64,000 nt of DNA, taken from assembly GCA_963766195.1 (NCBI GenBank), contig CAVXYY010000011.1:1-64000 (forward strand). The letters run 5' to 3'. This document shows, piece after piece, positions 16,553 to 27,116 of the stretch. Source of the stretch: JAHEFT01 sp963766195. Lineage in GTDB: Bacteria > Pseudomonadota > Gammaproteobacteria > Xanthomonadales > SZUA-36. The notes beneath the pieces are model-generated. The model ran no database searches. It had not been told where the DNA came from and saw only the letters and a list, made by a program, of their open reading frames with translations. The translations under genes were made by a program, and so were the position numbers. How positions within the stretch are numbered: the first letter of the stretch is position 1; every line of letters begins with the position of its first letter.

Positions 16553-16714
16553 TGGAGGCCAGGATCGGAATCGAACCCGGATTCGCGGTTCTCCGCTAGC
16601 CGGTGGTACCTTCCTTCACCGAATCCGAAGCGTGTCGTCAAACGACCCTGTAAATCTCATCGTCCGGTGATTTCCCCTGATCCCTGTTTTTACCGGCCCA
16701 GAGGGTCGGTAAAA
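16553..16714 (-). repeat. tandem repeat unit with tRNA-Cys-like 3' tail (copy 2)
   Basis: 162 bp unit next to tRNA-Cys. The right part contains a short hairpin (ACCGACCC/GGGCCGGT with flanking A/T runs) directly after the tRNA CCA end that may act as terminator; the same hairpin recurs in copy 1. Phase is exact: TGG starts at 16392, 16553 and 16715. Confidence 0.75.
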
Positions 16715-16788
16715 TGGAGGCTAGGGTCGGAATCGAACCGGCGTCCACGGCTTTGCAGGCCGCTGCATAACCACTCTGCCACCTAGCC
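16715..16788 (-). tRNA. tRNA-Cys (GCA)
   Basis: 74 nt with acceptor GGCTAGG/CCTAGCC, discriminator T, encoded CCA, anticodon GCA in the loop CTGCAAA and T-arm GGTTCGATTCC. Confidence 0.95.
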
Positions 16789-16816
16789 ACCGGTAAACAG
16801 GATCTGTTGAAGCGCG

Positions 16817-17861
16817 CTATTCTACCAACCTCTGTTCGGCTTTACCACGCCAAAAGGCGTCGAAGACATAAACCGCCGCAACGCCGTACAAAGTGGCCCA
16901 CCCCATCATCAGTATACGATCAAAAAACTTTGCGGCAGCAGCATCACCGCCCATTCCGTCTGTCACGGAAGGGGCGATAATGACCAGCATGGTCAGGAAG
17001 GCATAAGACCACACCCCTGCAGCGGGAGCCATGCCCTCGCACTGAAAGATTTTCCTGCCCATGAGAAGCCCCGCCAGGACAACCATCAGGATATAGATGA
17101 CCAGCGATGGCCAGATGCTCATCACATTCCACATGATCACCGCGGCAATCCCCCCGATAACGGTCGACATAAGCAGGGATTTGCCCACTTCTTTTGTTTT
17201 GTCGTTCTCCGCCTGCTGCCCCATGCTTGCGACCTTGATCATCACCACCAGGTAGGAAGCGCTTCCCGAATAGAACAGGAAAAATACGATGACCGGCAGC
17301 ACGATGGCGGTTGAACGCCAGGCGCTTCGTATGGCCGCCTCACGGGAAGGGGGTTCCACTTCAGGCCTTGCCTTCTTTGCACTGTCCATGGGTAGATCCG
17401 GCCACAGGGCAAGCGCCAGCCAAAGGATGCCAATGGCAATGACCGCATTCAGGGTCACGGCCTGGTTGACCGCTATCACTGCATCAACGGAGTCGGAGCC
17501 CACCGCCGCGACTATGGCCAGGCCCATGGTCAGGAACGAGCCCAGGATGGGGGAACCGCCGCTGGCGCTGTAGTAGAAACACCAGAAACACCCCGCAATG
17601 AGCAGCAACATGCCGGCAATCGGCTGGTGGGTCAGGACGGGTAGCAAAAACCAGGTGGTTGCCCATAGCGGAATGATCAGCGCCAGGATAAACGTGATGC
17701 CTTGCTTCAGGCGCAGGCCGGGTAGCGGAAGCGCCAGCAGCATGGATAACAGTACCGGTGTGATGAAGGAAACACCCCAGTTCAGCACCTGCGAAAGCCA
17801 CAGTGCAGACCGCGGTAACAACCGTTAACCTGAATATTCTCCTGGCTGCTACCGGATGCAT
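16817..17861 (-). CDS. DUF2955 inner-membrane protein of an efflux system, frameshifted
   Basis: A polytopic membrane protein of about 347 aa. The ATG at 17861 comes one base after the stop of the HlyD-type gene. The N-terminal frame (RRIFRLTVVTAVCTVAFA) passes near 17780-17800 into the main frame with NWGVSFITPVLLSMLLALPLPG and about ten hydrophobic segments. The pattern matches DUF2955/FUSC-like proteins, which resemble the aromatic-acid exporter AaeB/fusaric-acid-resistance permeases and are nearly always encoded beside an AaeA/EmrA-type adaptor, as here. It probably forms the inner-membrane part of a tripartite pump; the substrate is unknown. Confidence 0.75.
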
Positions 17862-17862
17862 C

Positions 17863-18946
17863 TCAATAGGCGTAACTCAGCAGGGCATTTACTCGAATAT
17901 AAAGCTTTCCCAGCGAGTTCATGAGCCAGTTATCACCCGTGTAAACAATGACCGAAGCCTGCGATCCAACCCGTAAATCTGATCTCCTCCAGGTCACCCG
18001 CTTCAAAATCAATGGTGACCGGAAAACGCTGCTCGTCACGCAACCAGTTGCGGTCATTCTTGATGGTTGGCAACGTGCCCAGGGCATTGGAATCGACCGT
18101 AACACCGTAACCGGTTTGCCGGATGCGCCCCTGGTACACTTTCCCGGGCCGTACATCGAATGTGATTTCGACGCGATCACCTGGATCCACATTACCCAGA
18201 TTGTTTTCCGACAGGTCTGCCTGTATCCAGGAGTTCTGAATCGCTACAAACGTCATCAATGGAGCGCCCGCTGCTGCATAATTGCCCAGGTCAACCCGCA
18301 AATCAGTGATCAGGCCATCCTGCGGTGCGTAAACGACAGTTCGCTCCAGGTTCAGGCGGGCATTTTCCAGGTTTGAACGTGCCTGTTGAATTTGTGCATT
18401 GCTCTCGTCGGTGGGGCCCAGTGCGCTGCGTGTCGCCTCTAATGACGCTTGGGCAGCGGAGAGTCTTCCGCGGGCTGATGCAAGGCTTGCCTCAGCCTGC
18501 TGAATGCGCCTTTCTGAGATGGCGCCGGCATCTTCATCCCGAATCCGGCGCATCCGTGTCGCGTCCTGCTCCGCGCTCCACACCATTGCTTTCGCCGACT
18601 CTACACTTGCGCTGGCAGCCGCCACGTTGGAAACGCCCGCTTCTATCGATTGCGCGGTATTTTTCAACGCGGCTTCGGCGGCCTGCACCGCCAGGACGTA
18701 GGATTCCGGGTCGATGCCAAACAAGGGCTGCCCTGCCTCGACCATCTGGTTGTTTACGACCTCAACATTAACCAATCGACCCGCCACTTGCGGGGCAATC
18801 GGAACCACGTAGGCATGAACCCTGGCCTGGGTGGTGAAGGGTGTGAGCCGGTCGCCCACCAGGTAAATAATGATCAGGATGATACTCAAGGCCAGGACAA
18901 TGAACGTCCACTTGCGCACCGGATCCTTTTTTTGTTCACTGGTCAT
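17863..18946 (-). CDS. HlyD/EmrA-type membrane fusion protein, frameshifted at 3' end
   Basis: About 360 aa from ATG 18946, which overlaps the end of the outer-membrane gene (GATGACCAGTGA). It has one N-terminal membrane anchor (FIVLALSIILIIIYLVG), a biotinyl-lipoyl half (VVPIAPQVAGRLVNVEV, VEAGQPLFGIDPE), a long alpha-hairpin rich in A, E and S, and the second lipoyl half with YAPQDGLITDLRVDLGNY, then a beta-barrel (GDRVEITFDV). Near 17970 the frame changes and the true C-terminus ends SLGKLYIRVNALLSYAY. It links the DUF2955 protein to the NodT-type channel. Confidence 0.85.
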
Positions 18947-20460
18947 CCAATAAATCTCCCCAATTGGTCCGCTCGCGCATGGTGGCCAGCGTATTTTCAT
19001 CCACGAAAGGCCGGCCCTCCCTGACTTCCCATCCTCCACCCAGCGCCTTGTACAACTGCACCACGCTCTGCACCGCCTGTCCCTGGCTCGACGCATAACG
19101 ATTCTGCTGTGCGAACAGGGATTTCTGGGCATCCAGCACTCGCTGGTATCCGGAAAAACCTTCCTTGTATTGCAGCATCGACAATTCATTTGAACGCCGG
19201 GCGGATGTCACGCCTTCGGCCAGGATGGCTTTTTGCGCCTGGGCGCCTGTCAGCGACACCATGGCGTCGTCCACTTCCTGCGCGGCTTCCAGCACGGACT
19301 GCTGGTAGGCAACCAGTGCCTGCTGCAGCCGGGCATCCTGTACCCGGATGTTGTTACGGATTCGCCCATAATTGAGCACCGGCCATGTGAATGATGCGCC
19401 CGCCGTATAGTTGACGACTATCGGCGTTGAACAGATTCGAAGCGCCGCCGCCACCGACCTCCCTGGAAAGACTGGCCACTCCCAGGGAGCCGGTAATTGC
19501 AATACTCGGATACAAATCGGCCGTCGCCACGCCAACCTGGGCGTTCTGCGCCACTGCCTGTAATTCGGCCTGGCGCACATCCGGGCGGCGGCGCAACAGG
19601 TCGGCTGGTATGCCTGTTGCAATCTGCTCAGGCACTTTCGGAATAGGGCCGGGAACGATCAGATTTTCAACAAACCCGTTAGCCTGGCCCAGCAAGGTAT
19701 TCAAGGCGTTCTGCGCGAGGCCCAGTTGCGTTTCCAGCTCAGGAACGGTCGCCTGGGTGCCAAGCAGCAGGGTTTTGGCCTGCTGAACGTCCAACTCAGA
19801 GTCCTGTCCATTCCGGTAGAGCACTTCTGCGATATCGTAGCTTCGCTGTTGTAATTTCAGGTTTTCCTGGGCGATCCTGAGCTGTTCCTCCAGGATACGG
19901 ATCGTGACATACGTGCTCACAACCTGCGCGGTAACCAGCACGACCGCTTCGTCGTAATTGGCAATCGAAGCCATCAGGGCCGCATCGGCGGATTCGATGC
20001 CGCGCCGGAATTTACCCCAAAAGTCCAATTCCCAGGCCAGTGAAGCGCCAAGGTCATACTGGCTGAAAGCGGTAGTTCCCTGCCCGGCATTCTCACTGGG
20101 CGAGATACGGGTGACTCCACCCGCCGCCAATTGCTGTTGCGGGTATTGCAAACCTGTCGCAATGCCGAGCTGCGCCCGGGACTCCAGCACTCTCAGCCCG
20201 GCCAGCTCAAGCGAGTAATTTTGCTGTTGTGCAATCCCGACCAACTGATCAAGCACCGGATCATTAAAGACACTCCACCACTCGATCAGCTCGTAAGGCG
20301 TCGCTTGCAGACCCGCATCCTGCACCGACTCCCAGCTGTCAGGCATAGGGACTTCGGGTGGAACAAAATGCGGTCCTACGGCCGCACACCCTGCCAGGAC
20401 AGCAACACCAAGGAAGGTTGTTGCAAAGTGTTTCAGCCTGGCGCGAAACCGCCCGATCAC
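18936..20460 (-). CDS. NodT-family outer-membrane efflux channel, frameshifted
   Basis: Reconstructs to about 507 aa. The N-terminus is a lipoprotein signal (GVAVLAGCAAVGPHF, lipobox LAGC) followed by the hallmark GPHFVPPEVPMPDSW...WWSVFNDPVLDQLV region of NodT/CusC-like TolC proteins. The central part has IPADLLRRRPDVRQAE, and the C-terminal frame shows FTWPVLNYGRIRNNI, another hallmark. The frame changes near 19420. It is the first gene of the three-gene operon; the adaptor begins inside its last codons. Confidence 0.85.
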
Positions 20461-20470
20461 GAATATCCCA

Positions 20471-21410
20471 TCAGTTGATATGCCCGATCAAATCTGCGCG
20501 CATTTGCGAAACGGCGTCGATCGAGGTCCTGCAGCATCCGCCGATCAGCCGGGCTCCGCGGTCGTACCAATCCGTCACTGGCATGACCTGGCATTGATCT
20601 CCGGTCCAGTGGTTGCCATCCGGGTTCCATTGTTCGCCGCTGTTCGGGTACACAACCAGCGGCGTTTTTAGACCCTGAACGGATTCGAGCAGGCTGTTCA
20701 CGAATTCCGGGGCTGTGCAGTTGAGTCCTACCCCCACGACCTGGTCAGATCGCTCCGCCAGCAAGGCGCACTCGGAAAATAATTCGCCGTGACTCACTTG
20801 CAGCCCGTTTTTACAACTGAAGCTCAGCCACGCGCTGAAACCCGGAAATTCTTCCAAAACCTTCAGCAGCGCCTCGGCTTCGAGCAAAGAAGGTATGGTT
20901 TCAAAAGCAAACAGGTCCGCTTCGGTGTCCGCCAGCACTTCCATTCGGGGCCGGTGAAAATCAACCAACTGCTGTCGCGTCAGGCCATAATTGCCGTGGT
21001 ATTCAGAGCCGTCGTGACGGCTGGCGCCAAACGGACCGATCGAAGCCGCCACCAGCGGCCGGATCCGGTTTTGGCGATTCGCGGTTTTGCGCCCAGAAAG
21101 CCTCGCGCGCCAGCACAGCCAGGTCAACGCTCAGGCGCATCAGCCGTTCGGCCTGCGCATGCCCGTACCCGGCGCGTTCAAATCCCTCGAAGCTGGCCTG
21201 GTAGGTTGCCGTTGCGATCACGTCAGCGCCCGCCCGCAGAAAGTCGGCATGCACCCGGCGAATCATTTCAGGCGCTTCGATCAGCATCTTTGCCGACCAC
21301 AATTCGTCGTCGAGGTCTGCGCCATTTTTTTCCATCTCGGTCGCCAGGCCGCCATCGAGCATGACAAAGCCCTGCCTGGAAAGAAAAACCTGGAGTGGAT
21401 TCATACCCAT
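20471..21410 (-). CDS. mmuM: homocysteine S-methyltransferase, frameshifted
   Basis: Two frames give about 313 aa. The N-terminal part has MLDGGLATEMEKNGADL and FLRAGADVIATATYQAS; the C-terminal part has DLFAFETIPSLLEAEAL, VGLNCTAPE and GGCCRT. The Cys in GLNC and the CC pair are the zinc ligands of the family that methylates homocysteine from S-methylmethionine or S-adenosylmethionine. The frame changes near 21060. ATG 21410 or 21404 can serve as start. It lies 11 bp downstream of nothing on its strand; the efflux operon follows just beyond its stop. Confidence 0.85.
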
Positions 21411-21496
21411 TTCCGTAAAAACCAGCAGAATAATTTAATGGTACTATAGTTTTGGTGCCGTTCCGGCATCATTCCAAAAAACCTCAGGAGACACAC

Positions 21497-21946
21497 ATGC
21501 AATTTAAATTGTTACTCACCGCTTTAGTATTTTCCTTGTTATCTACAACCGTTTTTGCACAGCTTGAGCCGTGGACTGACTACGAGGTCAGCGATCAACT
21601 GTGGAATATCACGATGGTCAAAGTAGACCCCAACATGGGTGATGATTACCTGGAAGGAATTCGGGACACCTGGGTAGCCTCCAACAAAGTAGCCAAGGAA
21701 CTGGGGCAAATTGAAGATTTCCATATTTATCAGAGCCAATTGCCGGAAAGTGGCGAAGTCAACCTGTTTCTCGTGGTCAAGTACGCGAACAGCGATCAAC
21801 TGGACCCCAACCGGCAGGCATACGACAAATTCATGAAAGCCTGGGGCGAAGCCAACGTGTCCAAGTCGCGTGAAATTACCAAGAATTACCCGGCAATGAG
21901 AGAAATCACCGGTGAGTACCTCGTTCGCGAGATCACCATCAAGTAA
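21497..21946 (+). CDS. exported hypothetical protein (149 aa)
   Basis: ATG 21497 follows CAGGAGACACAC, a strong ribosome-binding site, and is preferred over an upstream Met at 21452. A signal peptide (LLLTALVFSLLSTTVFAQ) precedes a mature domain with WNITMVKVDPNMGDDYLEGIRDTWV, YQSQLPESGEVNLFLVVKYAN and a C-terminal YLVREITIK. The 'MVKVDPNMxDDYLxG...WV' pattern looks like a ferredoxin-like (dimeric alpha/beta barrel) fold, but I cannot name a function. It is monocistronic, with a terminator directly behind it. Confidence 0.7.
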   Translation: MQFKLLLTALVFSLLSTTVFAQLEPWTDYEVSDQLWNITMVKVDPNMGDDYLEGIRDTWVASNKVAKELGQIEDFHIYQSQLPESGEVNLFLVVKYANSDQLDPNRQAYDKFMKAWGEANVSKSREITKNYPAMREITGEYLVREITIK

Positions 21947-21965
21947 CCTTGCCCGGCAATTGCGG

Positions 21966-21992
21966 AAGGCCCGGTTCGCCGGGCTTTCTTTT
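21966..21992 (+). terminator. Rho-independent terminator
   Basis: AAG-GCCCGG-TTCG-CCGGGC-TTTCTTTT: a six-bp stem with UUCG loop and T-run, 20 bp after the stop at 21946. Confidence 0.85.
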
Positions 21993-22027
21993 GTGGGTCT
22001 TTCCAATCAAAATGACCTGAATTCAAA

Positions 22028-23813
22028 GTGCGATTCAAGGGCGGCAAATTGCGTTTAGCTATTCTTTATCTGGCAGTACTCCTTGCACTGGCCGGCCCGG
22101 TCTTCAGCCCGGCTGCCCGGGCGGAAGAATCTGCGACGCAGGTTAAGCCTGAATTCACGCCCGATGCCGCGCTTCAGGCTCTGGCAGAAGCGTTTTTCGA
22201 GTGGCGTCGTGTTCAACAGCCCGCTCAGGGCGACGATATCCCCCGGGTGGAGCGGCCGGATGGCTGGGTGCCGGATTTTTCGCCGGAAGCCATCGAGTCG
22301 GATATCGGGCAATACACTCTTTTCATGGAGTCTGTCGACAATCTTGATACCACGGGCTGGAGTATTGCGGACAAGGTTGATGCCCGCTTGCTGAAAGCAG
22401 CCATTCAACGCGTTTACTGGGAACTGGAAGTACTCAAATCTCCGCGGAGAAATCCCCTGTTTTACGTGGATCAGACCCTGGGCAGCGTTTTCGAGTTGCT
22501 GGTTCTCTCCAGCCCCATGACGGAAACCCGGGCGAACAACATCATCCTGCGGCTTGAACATTTTCCGGAAACAATCCGTTACGCCAGGAAAAACCTCGAC
22601 CTTGCTGTCCGGCCGTTTGCCGAGGCCACGATAGATTCCCTGGCCGATATTGACGGCAGGCTGAGCCGCATGGAAGCCGCGCTCGATGAAGTGTTTCCGG
22701 AAAATCTGAAAGGCCGGTTACACAAGGCAGTGAAACGGGCGATTTCTGCACTGGAAAAGTATTCCGCCTGGTTGCAGTCCCGGCTGGACAAAATGCAAAC
22801 CGCATTTGCAATCGGGCCGAAAGCCTACCAGTGGTTCCTGGTCAACGTGGCGCTGATTCCTTACACGCCCGACGAGATTATGGCCCTGGGACAGCAGGCC
22901 TGGAACCGGTCGGTGGCCTGGCTGGTGCTGGAGGAAAACCGGAATCGCGACGTGCCCCAGCTGCCCCTGTTTGAAAACAGCGACCAGCAGGTCCAGGCGT
23001 CCCAGCTGCGGGAAAAAGAGATCAGGACGTTCCTCGAAATCACAGGATCTGATGACCGTTCCGGATTGGCTCATGCATTACCGGAACCGCCTGATGCCTG
23101 CCTACCTCGAACCCCTGGCCTTCCTGGGTGTGACCGATGACCTGACTTCCGCAACCCGGCTGGATGAAGACGCCTACAGTTATATCAGGGAGCCTTCGCC
23201 TGACCTGCCCTACTTCAGCCTGTCAGCCGCCAGGGATCCGAGGCCCCTGATCATCCACGAGGGGATTCCCGGCCATTATTACCAGTTGGCGCTCTCTTGG
23301 GCCAACCCCGACCCGATCCGGCGCCATTTTATCGATTCCGGCATCAACGAGGGTATCGGGTTTTACGTCGAGGAAATGCTGTTGCAGGCGGGTTTATTTG
23401 ACTTCAGTCCGCGCTCAAAGGAAATCATTTACAGCTACGCACGCCTCAGGGCTTTGCGCGTGGAAGTTGACGTCCGGCTGGCAATCGGTGATTTCACCAT
23501 CGACCAGGCGGCGGATTACCTGGCCCGTGCGGTTCCCATGGACCGGGCGACCGCACTGGATGAAGCCGTGTTCTTTGCATTCAATCCGGGCCAGGCGATC
23601 TCCTACCAGGTCGGCAAGTTTCAGATACTGGGCTTCCTCGCAGACGCAAAACTGGACCAGGGTGAAGAGTTTTCCCTGCGTAATTTCAACGACTTCCTGA
23701 TCAGTAACGGCAATGTTCCGGTTGCCCTGCAGCGCTGGGAATACCTCGGACGCGATGATGCCGTCCAGCGCCTGGATGCACTGGGCGGCGAGCCTGTATC
23801 AGTCCCGCAGTAG
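22028..23813 (+). CDS. DUF885 metallopeptidase-like exported protein, frameshifted
   Basis: Starts with GTG 22028; a signal peptide (LAILYLAVLLALAGPVFSPAARA) leads an alpha-helical protein of about 595 aa. The second frame, entered near 23045-23055, holds HEGIPGHYYQ, the HExxPGH signature of DUF885 proteins, with an E-containing ...GINEGIGFYVEEM downstream that provides the third zinc ligand, and FNPGQAISYQVGK near the C-terminus. The family is related to M2/M3-type zinc peptidases and is mostly uncharacterised. Location would be periplasmic. Confidence 0.75.
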
Positions 23814-23865
23814 GAGCGGACTTGTCCGCGAAATGGCTTAACATAATCGCTAATGAATTCGCTCC

Positions 23866-23895
23866 AAAAAAAAACCCGGCGATTAAGCCGGGTTT
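23866..23895 (-). terminator. terminator after tRNA-Gly
   Basis: On the minus strand AACCCGGC-TTAAT-CGCCGGGTT-like hairpin (arms acccggc/gccgggt) followed by a run of T, 9 bp after the tRNA CCA. Confidence 0.85.
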
Positions 23896-23903
23896 CAGGT
23901 TCT

Positions 23904-23979
<76 letters not shown>

Positions 23980-24075
23980 AGTGGCTGGGTATTGTAAGGG
24001 ATACGGCATCAGAGTCAACACTATTGAAAGATTTTTGTGGCACAATACCGCCTCTTTGATAACAGGCGAGGGTTT

Positions 24076-24294
24076 ATGGCCAAAGAAGATGTAATAGAAA
24101 TGGACGGCATCGTGATGGAAACATTGCCGAATACCATGTTCAGGGTTGAGCTGGAAAACGGTCACGTGGTGACCGCTCATATTTCCGGCCGCATGCGTAA
24201 GCATTACATTCGAATACTCACGGGCGACAAGGTCAAAGTGGAATTGACGCCCTACGATCTTTCAAAAGGAAGAATAACCTACCGCACCAAGTAA
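24076..24294 (+). CDS. infA: translation initiation factor IF-1
   Basis: 72 aa, the usual length, from ATG 24076 (an in-frame upstream Met at 24037 would add 13 residues not found in IF-1). The product is a single S1/OB-fold: MAKEDVIEMDGIVMETLPN, FRVELENGHVVTAHISGRMRKHYIRIL, GDKVKVELTPYDLSKGRI, TYR. It binds the ribosomal A-site during initiation. It faces clpA tail to tail with 15 bp between the stops, the standard gammaproteobacterial arrangement. Confidence 0.97.
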   Translation: MAKEDVIEMDGIVMETLPNTMFRVELENGHVVTAHISGRMRKHYIRILTGDKVKVELTPYDLSKGRITYRTK

Positions 24295-24309
24295 CCCGAA
24301 CGAGGCGCC

Positions 24310-26623
24310 TCATTCCGCAGGTGCCGGTATCGCCTTTGTTTTCCTGCCTTTTTTGGCGGTCACTTTGAGAACCAACGTCTTCCCGGCGGGCTCTTCCTGC
24401 TGTTCTCCGGGCGCGAATACCCGTACCTTCCCGCCCTCGGTGAGGTTGCCGAACAGCAGTGCATCCGCCAACGGCCTCTTGATCTGCTCCTGGATGACAC
24501 GCTTCATGGGCCGCGCCCCCATTTGTGGATCGAAACCCTGTTCCGCCAGCCATTCGCGGGCCGGAACGCTTACCGAAATGTCGACACCCTTCAGCGCGAG
24601 TTGTTCTTCGAGTTCGAGGATGAATTTGTCGACCACCATGCAGGATGACCGGCATATCCAGCGCTTTGAAATTGATGATCGCATCCAGCCGGTTACGGAA
24701 TTCAGGGGCAAAAGCCTTGCGAATTACTTCCAGAGCATCGGTGGAATGATCCTGCTCGGTAAAGCCAATGGAACGCCTGGCGCTTTGCGCCGCACCCGCA
24801 TTGGTCGTCATCACCAGGATGACGTTGCGGAAATCGGCATGGCGCCCGTTGGTGTCGGTCAGCGTCCCGTGGTCCATGACCTGCAACAGGATATTGAACA
24901 CATCCGGGTGGGCCTTCTCGATCTCGTCCAGCAGCAATACGGCGTGTGGATTGCGCGTTACCGCTTCGGTCAGCAAACCGCCCTGGTCAAAACCGACGTA
25001 TCCCGGCGGCGCTCCCACCAGGCGGGAAACCGAGTGGGCTTCCATGTACTCCGACATGTCGAACCGGATCAGTTCGATTCCCATGGTCATGGCCAGTTGG
25101 CGGGTAACTTCGGTCTTGCCGACACCGGTCGGGCCTGCAAACAGGAACGAACCAATCGGTTTTTCGGCGTCGCCGAGGCCGGCTCGCGACATTTTGATGG
25201 CGGAGGACAAGGCGCCGATGGCTTCATCCTGGCCGAACACGACCAGTTTCAAATCGCGTTCCAGGTTTTTCAGCGCATCCCTGTCTGACAGGGAAACCTG
25301 CTTGGCCGGAATCCTGGCCATGTGCGCAATGATCTGTTCGATATCTCCTTCGTCCAAAACGGTTTTCCGCGTGCCCTCCGGCAACAGTCGCTGACGCGCG
25401 CCGGCTTCGTCGATCACGTCGATGGCCTTGTCCGGCAGGAACCGGTCGTTGATGTGCCGCGCGGAAAGTTCCACTGCCGCCACCAGCGACTTGTCGGTGT
25501 AGGTCACGTGGTGGTGATCCTCGAAACGGCTTTTCAGTCCGCGCAAAATTTCTATGGTTTCCTGAACGCTGGGCTCGGGAATGTCGATCTTCTGGAAACG
25601 TCGCGCCAATGCGCGGTCTTTTTCGAATACCCCGCGAAATTCCTGGAAGGTGGTGGAACCGATGCATCGCAGTTCGCCGGAAGCCAATACCGGCTTGATC
25701 AGGTTGGAGGCGTCCATCACGCCGCCGGAAGCCGCACCGGCCCCGATGATGGTGTGTATTTCATCGATGAAGAGAATGGCGCCCGGGATATTCTGCAATT
25801 CCTTCATCACGGCCTTGAGGCGTTTCTCAAAATCGCCGCGATATTTCGTACCGGCAAGCAGAGCACCGAGATCAAGCGCATATATGGTTGCATCCAACAG
25901 GATTTCCGGGACTTCCCCCAGCACGATACGGCGGGCCAGGCCTTCCGCCATCGCAGTCTTTCCAACCCCGGCTTCGCCAACCAGCAGTGGGTTGTTCTTG
26001 CGCCGTCGGCACAGCACCTGCACGGTTCTCTGGATTTCGTTTTCCCGTCCGATCAGCGGATCGATCTGGTCATCCTTGGCGCGCTGGTTGAGGTTGCTGG
26101 TGAACTGCTCCAGGGCGCTGGTTTTCTTTTCCGGATCGCCCTGCTCACTCTCCAACGTGGGGTCGTCGGACACCCCTGCCTTGCCGCCTTCCTGTTTGCT
26201 GAGTCCGTGGGAAATGAAATCGACAACGTCCAGGCGGGATACGTCATGCCGGTTCAGAAGGTAATTGGCGTAAGAATCTTTTTCGCTGAATATCGCAACC
26301 AGCGCATTAGCGCCCGTGACTTCCTCTTTTCCGGCCGATTGCACATGGTAAAGCGCCCTCTGCAACACCCGCTGGAACCCTATCGTGGGTTGAGTGTCCC
26401 GACTGTCGTCGTCACCCAGAATGGGTACCGTGTCTTCGAGTACTTTCCGGAGTTCTTTCTCCAATGACTGGATATCGGCGCCGCAACTGCTCAGGACGCT
26501 CAGGGCCGAGGCGTTGTCGAGCAATGCGAGCAGCATGTGTTCGACGGTGAGAAACTCGTGCCGGCTTTCCCGTGCTTCCTGATAGGCCTGGCTGATCGAC
26601 AGTTCAAGTTCCTTGCTGAACAC
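24310..26623 (-). CDS. clpA: ClpAP protease ATPase subunit ClpA, frameshifted near 3' end
   Basis: About 770 aa after joining two frames near 24640. It has an N-terminal Clp domain (MFSKELELSISQAYQEA...HEFLTVEHML), first AAA module with Walker A GEAGVGKT and Walker B ILFIDEIH, second module with GPTGVGKT and VLLLDEIEKAHPDV, and the C-terminal D2-small domain (FDPQMGARPMKRVIQEQIK) in the second frame. It unfolds substrates for ClpP, with ClpS encoded upstream on the same strand (71 bp apart). The break separates the last 110 residues and is probably an indel error. Confidence 0.95.
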
Positions 26624-26694
26624 TGGTTTGCTTCCCCTGCGCTGTGTGGATCAATAGATGCAGATTATAAGACCGCTTATATCCGCGGAAGGTT

Positions 26695-27015
26695 TCAGGC
26701 TTTCTCCATCGTGCACTTTAACGGATGTTCGCTCTGTCGCGAACATTCGTTGACCAAAGCGACTTTTGTTTCTGCAATTTCAAAGGTAAACACGCCGCAC
26801 ACGCCTTTACCCTTGGTGTGGACGTGCAACATTACCTGGGTAGCCCTGTCGTAATTCATGCCGAAAAAAGTCCTGAGCACTTCAATTACGAAGTCCATAG
26901 GCGTGTAATCGTCATTCAACAGGATGACCCGGTACATCGGCGGAAGTTTGATTTCCGGCCGCGCTTCTTCCAGCGCCAGACCCTGTTCCTTGTGTGATTC
27001 AAGTTCCTGTCCCAT
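26695..27015 (-). CDS. clpS: ATP-dependent Clp protease adaptor ClpS
   Basis: 106 aa with the ClpS core: PPMYRVILLNDDYTPMDFVIEVL, FFGMNYDRATQVMLHVHTKGKGVCGVFTFEIAETKV. ND-D and H residues form the N-degron pocket that delivers N-end-rule substrates to ClpA. The N-terminal 25 residues are the flexible tail. It lies immediately upstream of clpA and divergent from mnmA. Confidence 0.97.
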   Translation of the reverse strand: MGQELESHKEQGLALEEARPEIKLPPMYRVILLNDDYTPMDFVIEVLRTFFGMNYDRATQVMLHVHTKGKGVCGVFTFEIAETKVALVNECSRQSEHPLKCTMEKA

Positions 27016-27116
27016 GGCAGAATTCTATCCCAGATGATTTTGTTCGGGTAGTGCCTCGAATCCTTAATCGCAACATGGGCTTTTCAGATCACTCGACCGT
27101 CCCCATTTATGCAGTC

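Noticed and set aside
16392..16714. The two tRNA-Cys-like units as functional tRNAs
   Set aside because: They have the T-arm and CCA end but no matching 5' acceptor strand, D-arm or anticodon arm.
25322..26467. Long plus-strand frames antisense to clpA, and those antisense to acnA (29001-30254) and fadD (38674-39918)
   Set aside because: They lie opposite intact, well-recognised genes, and reflect codon bias in GC-rich DNA.
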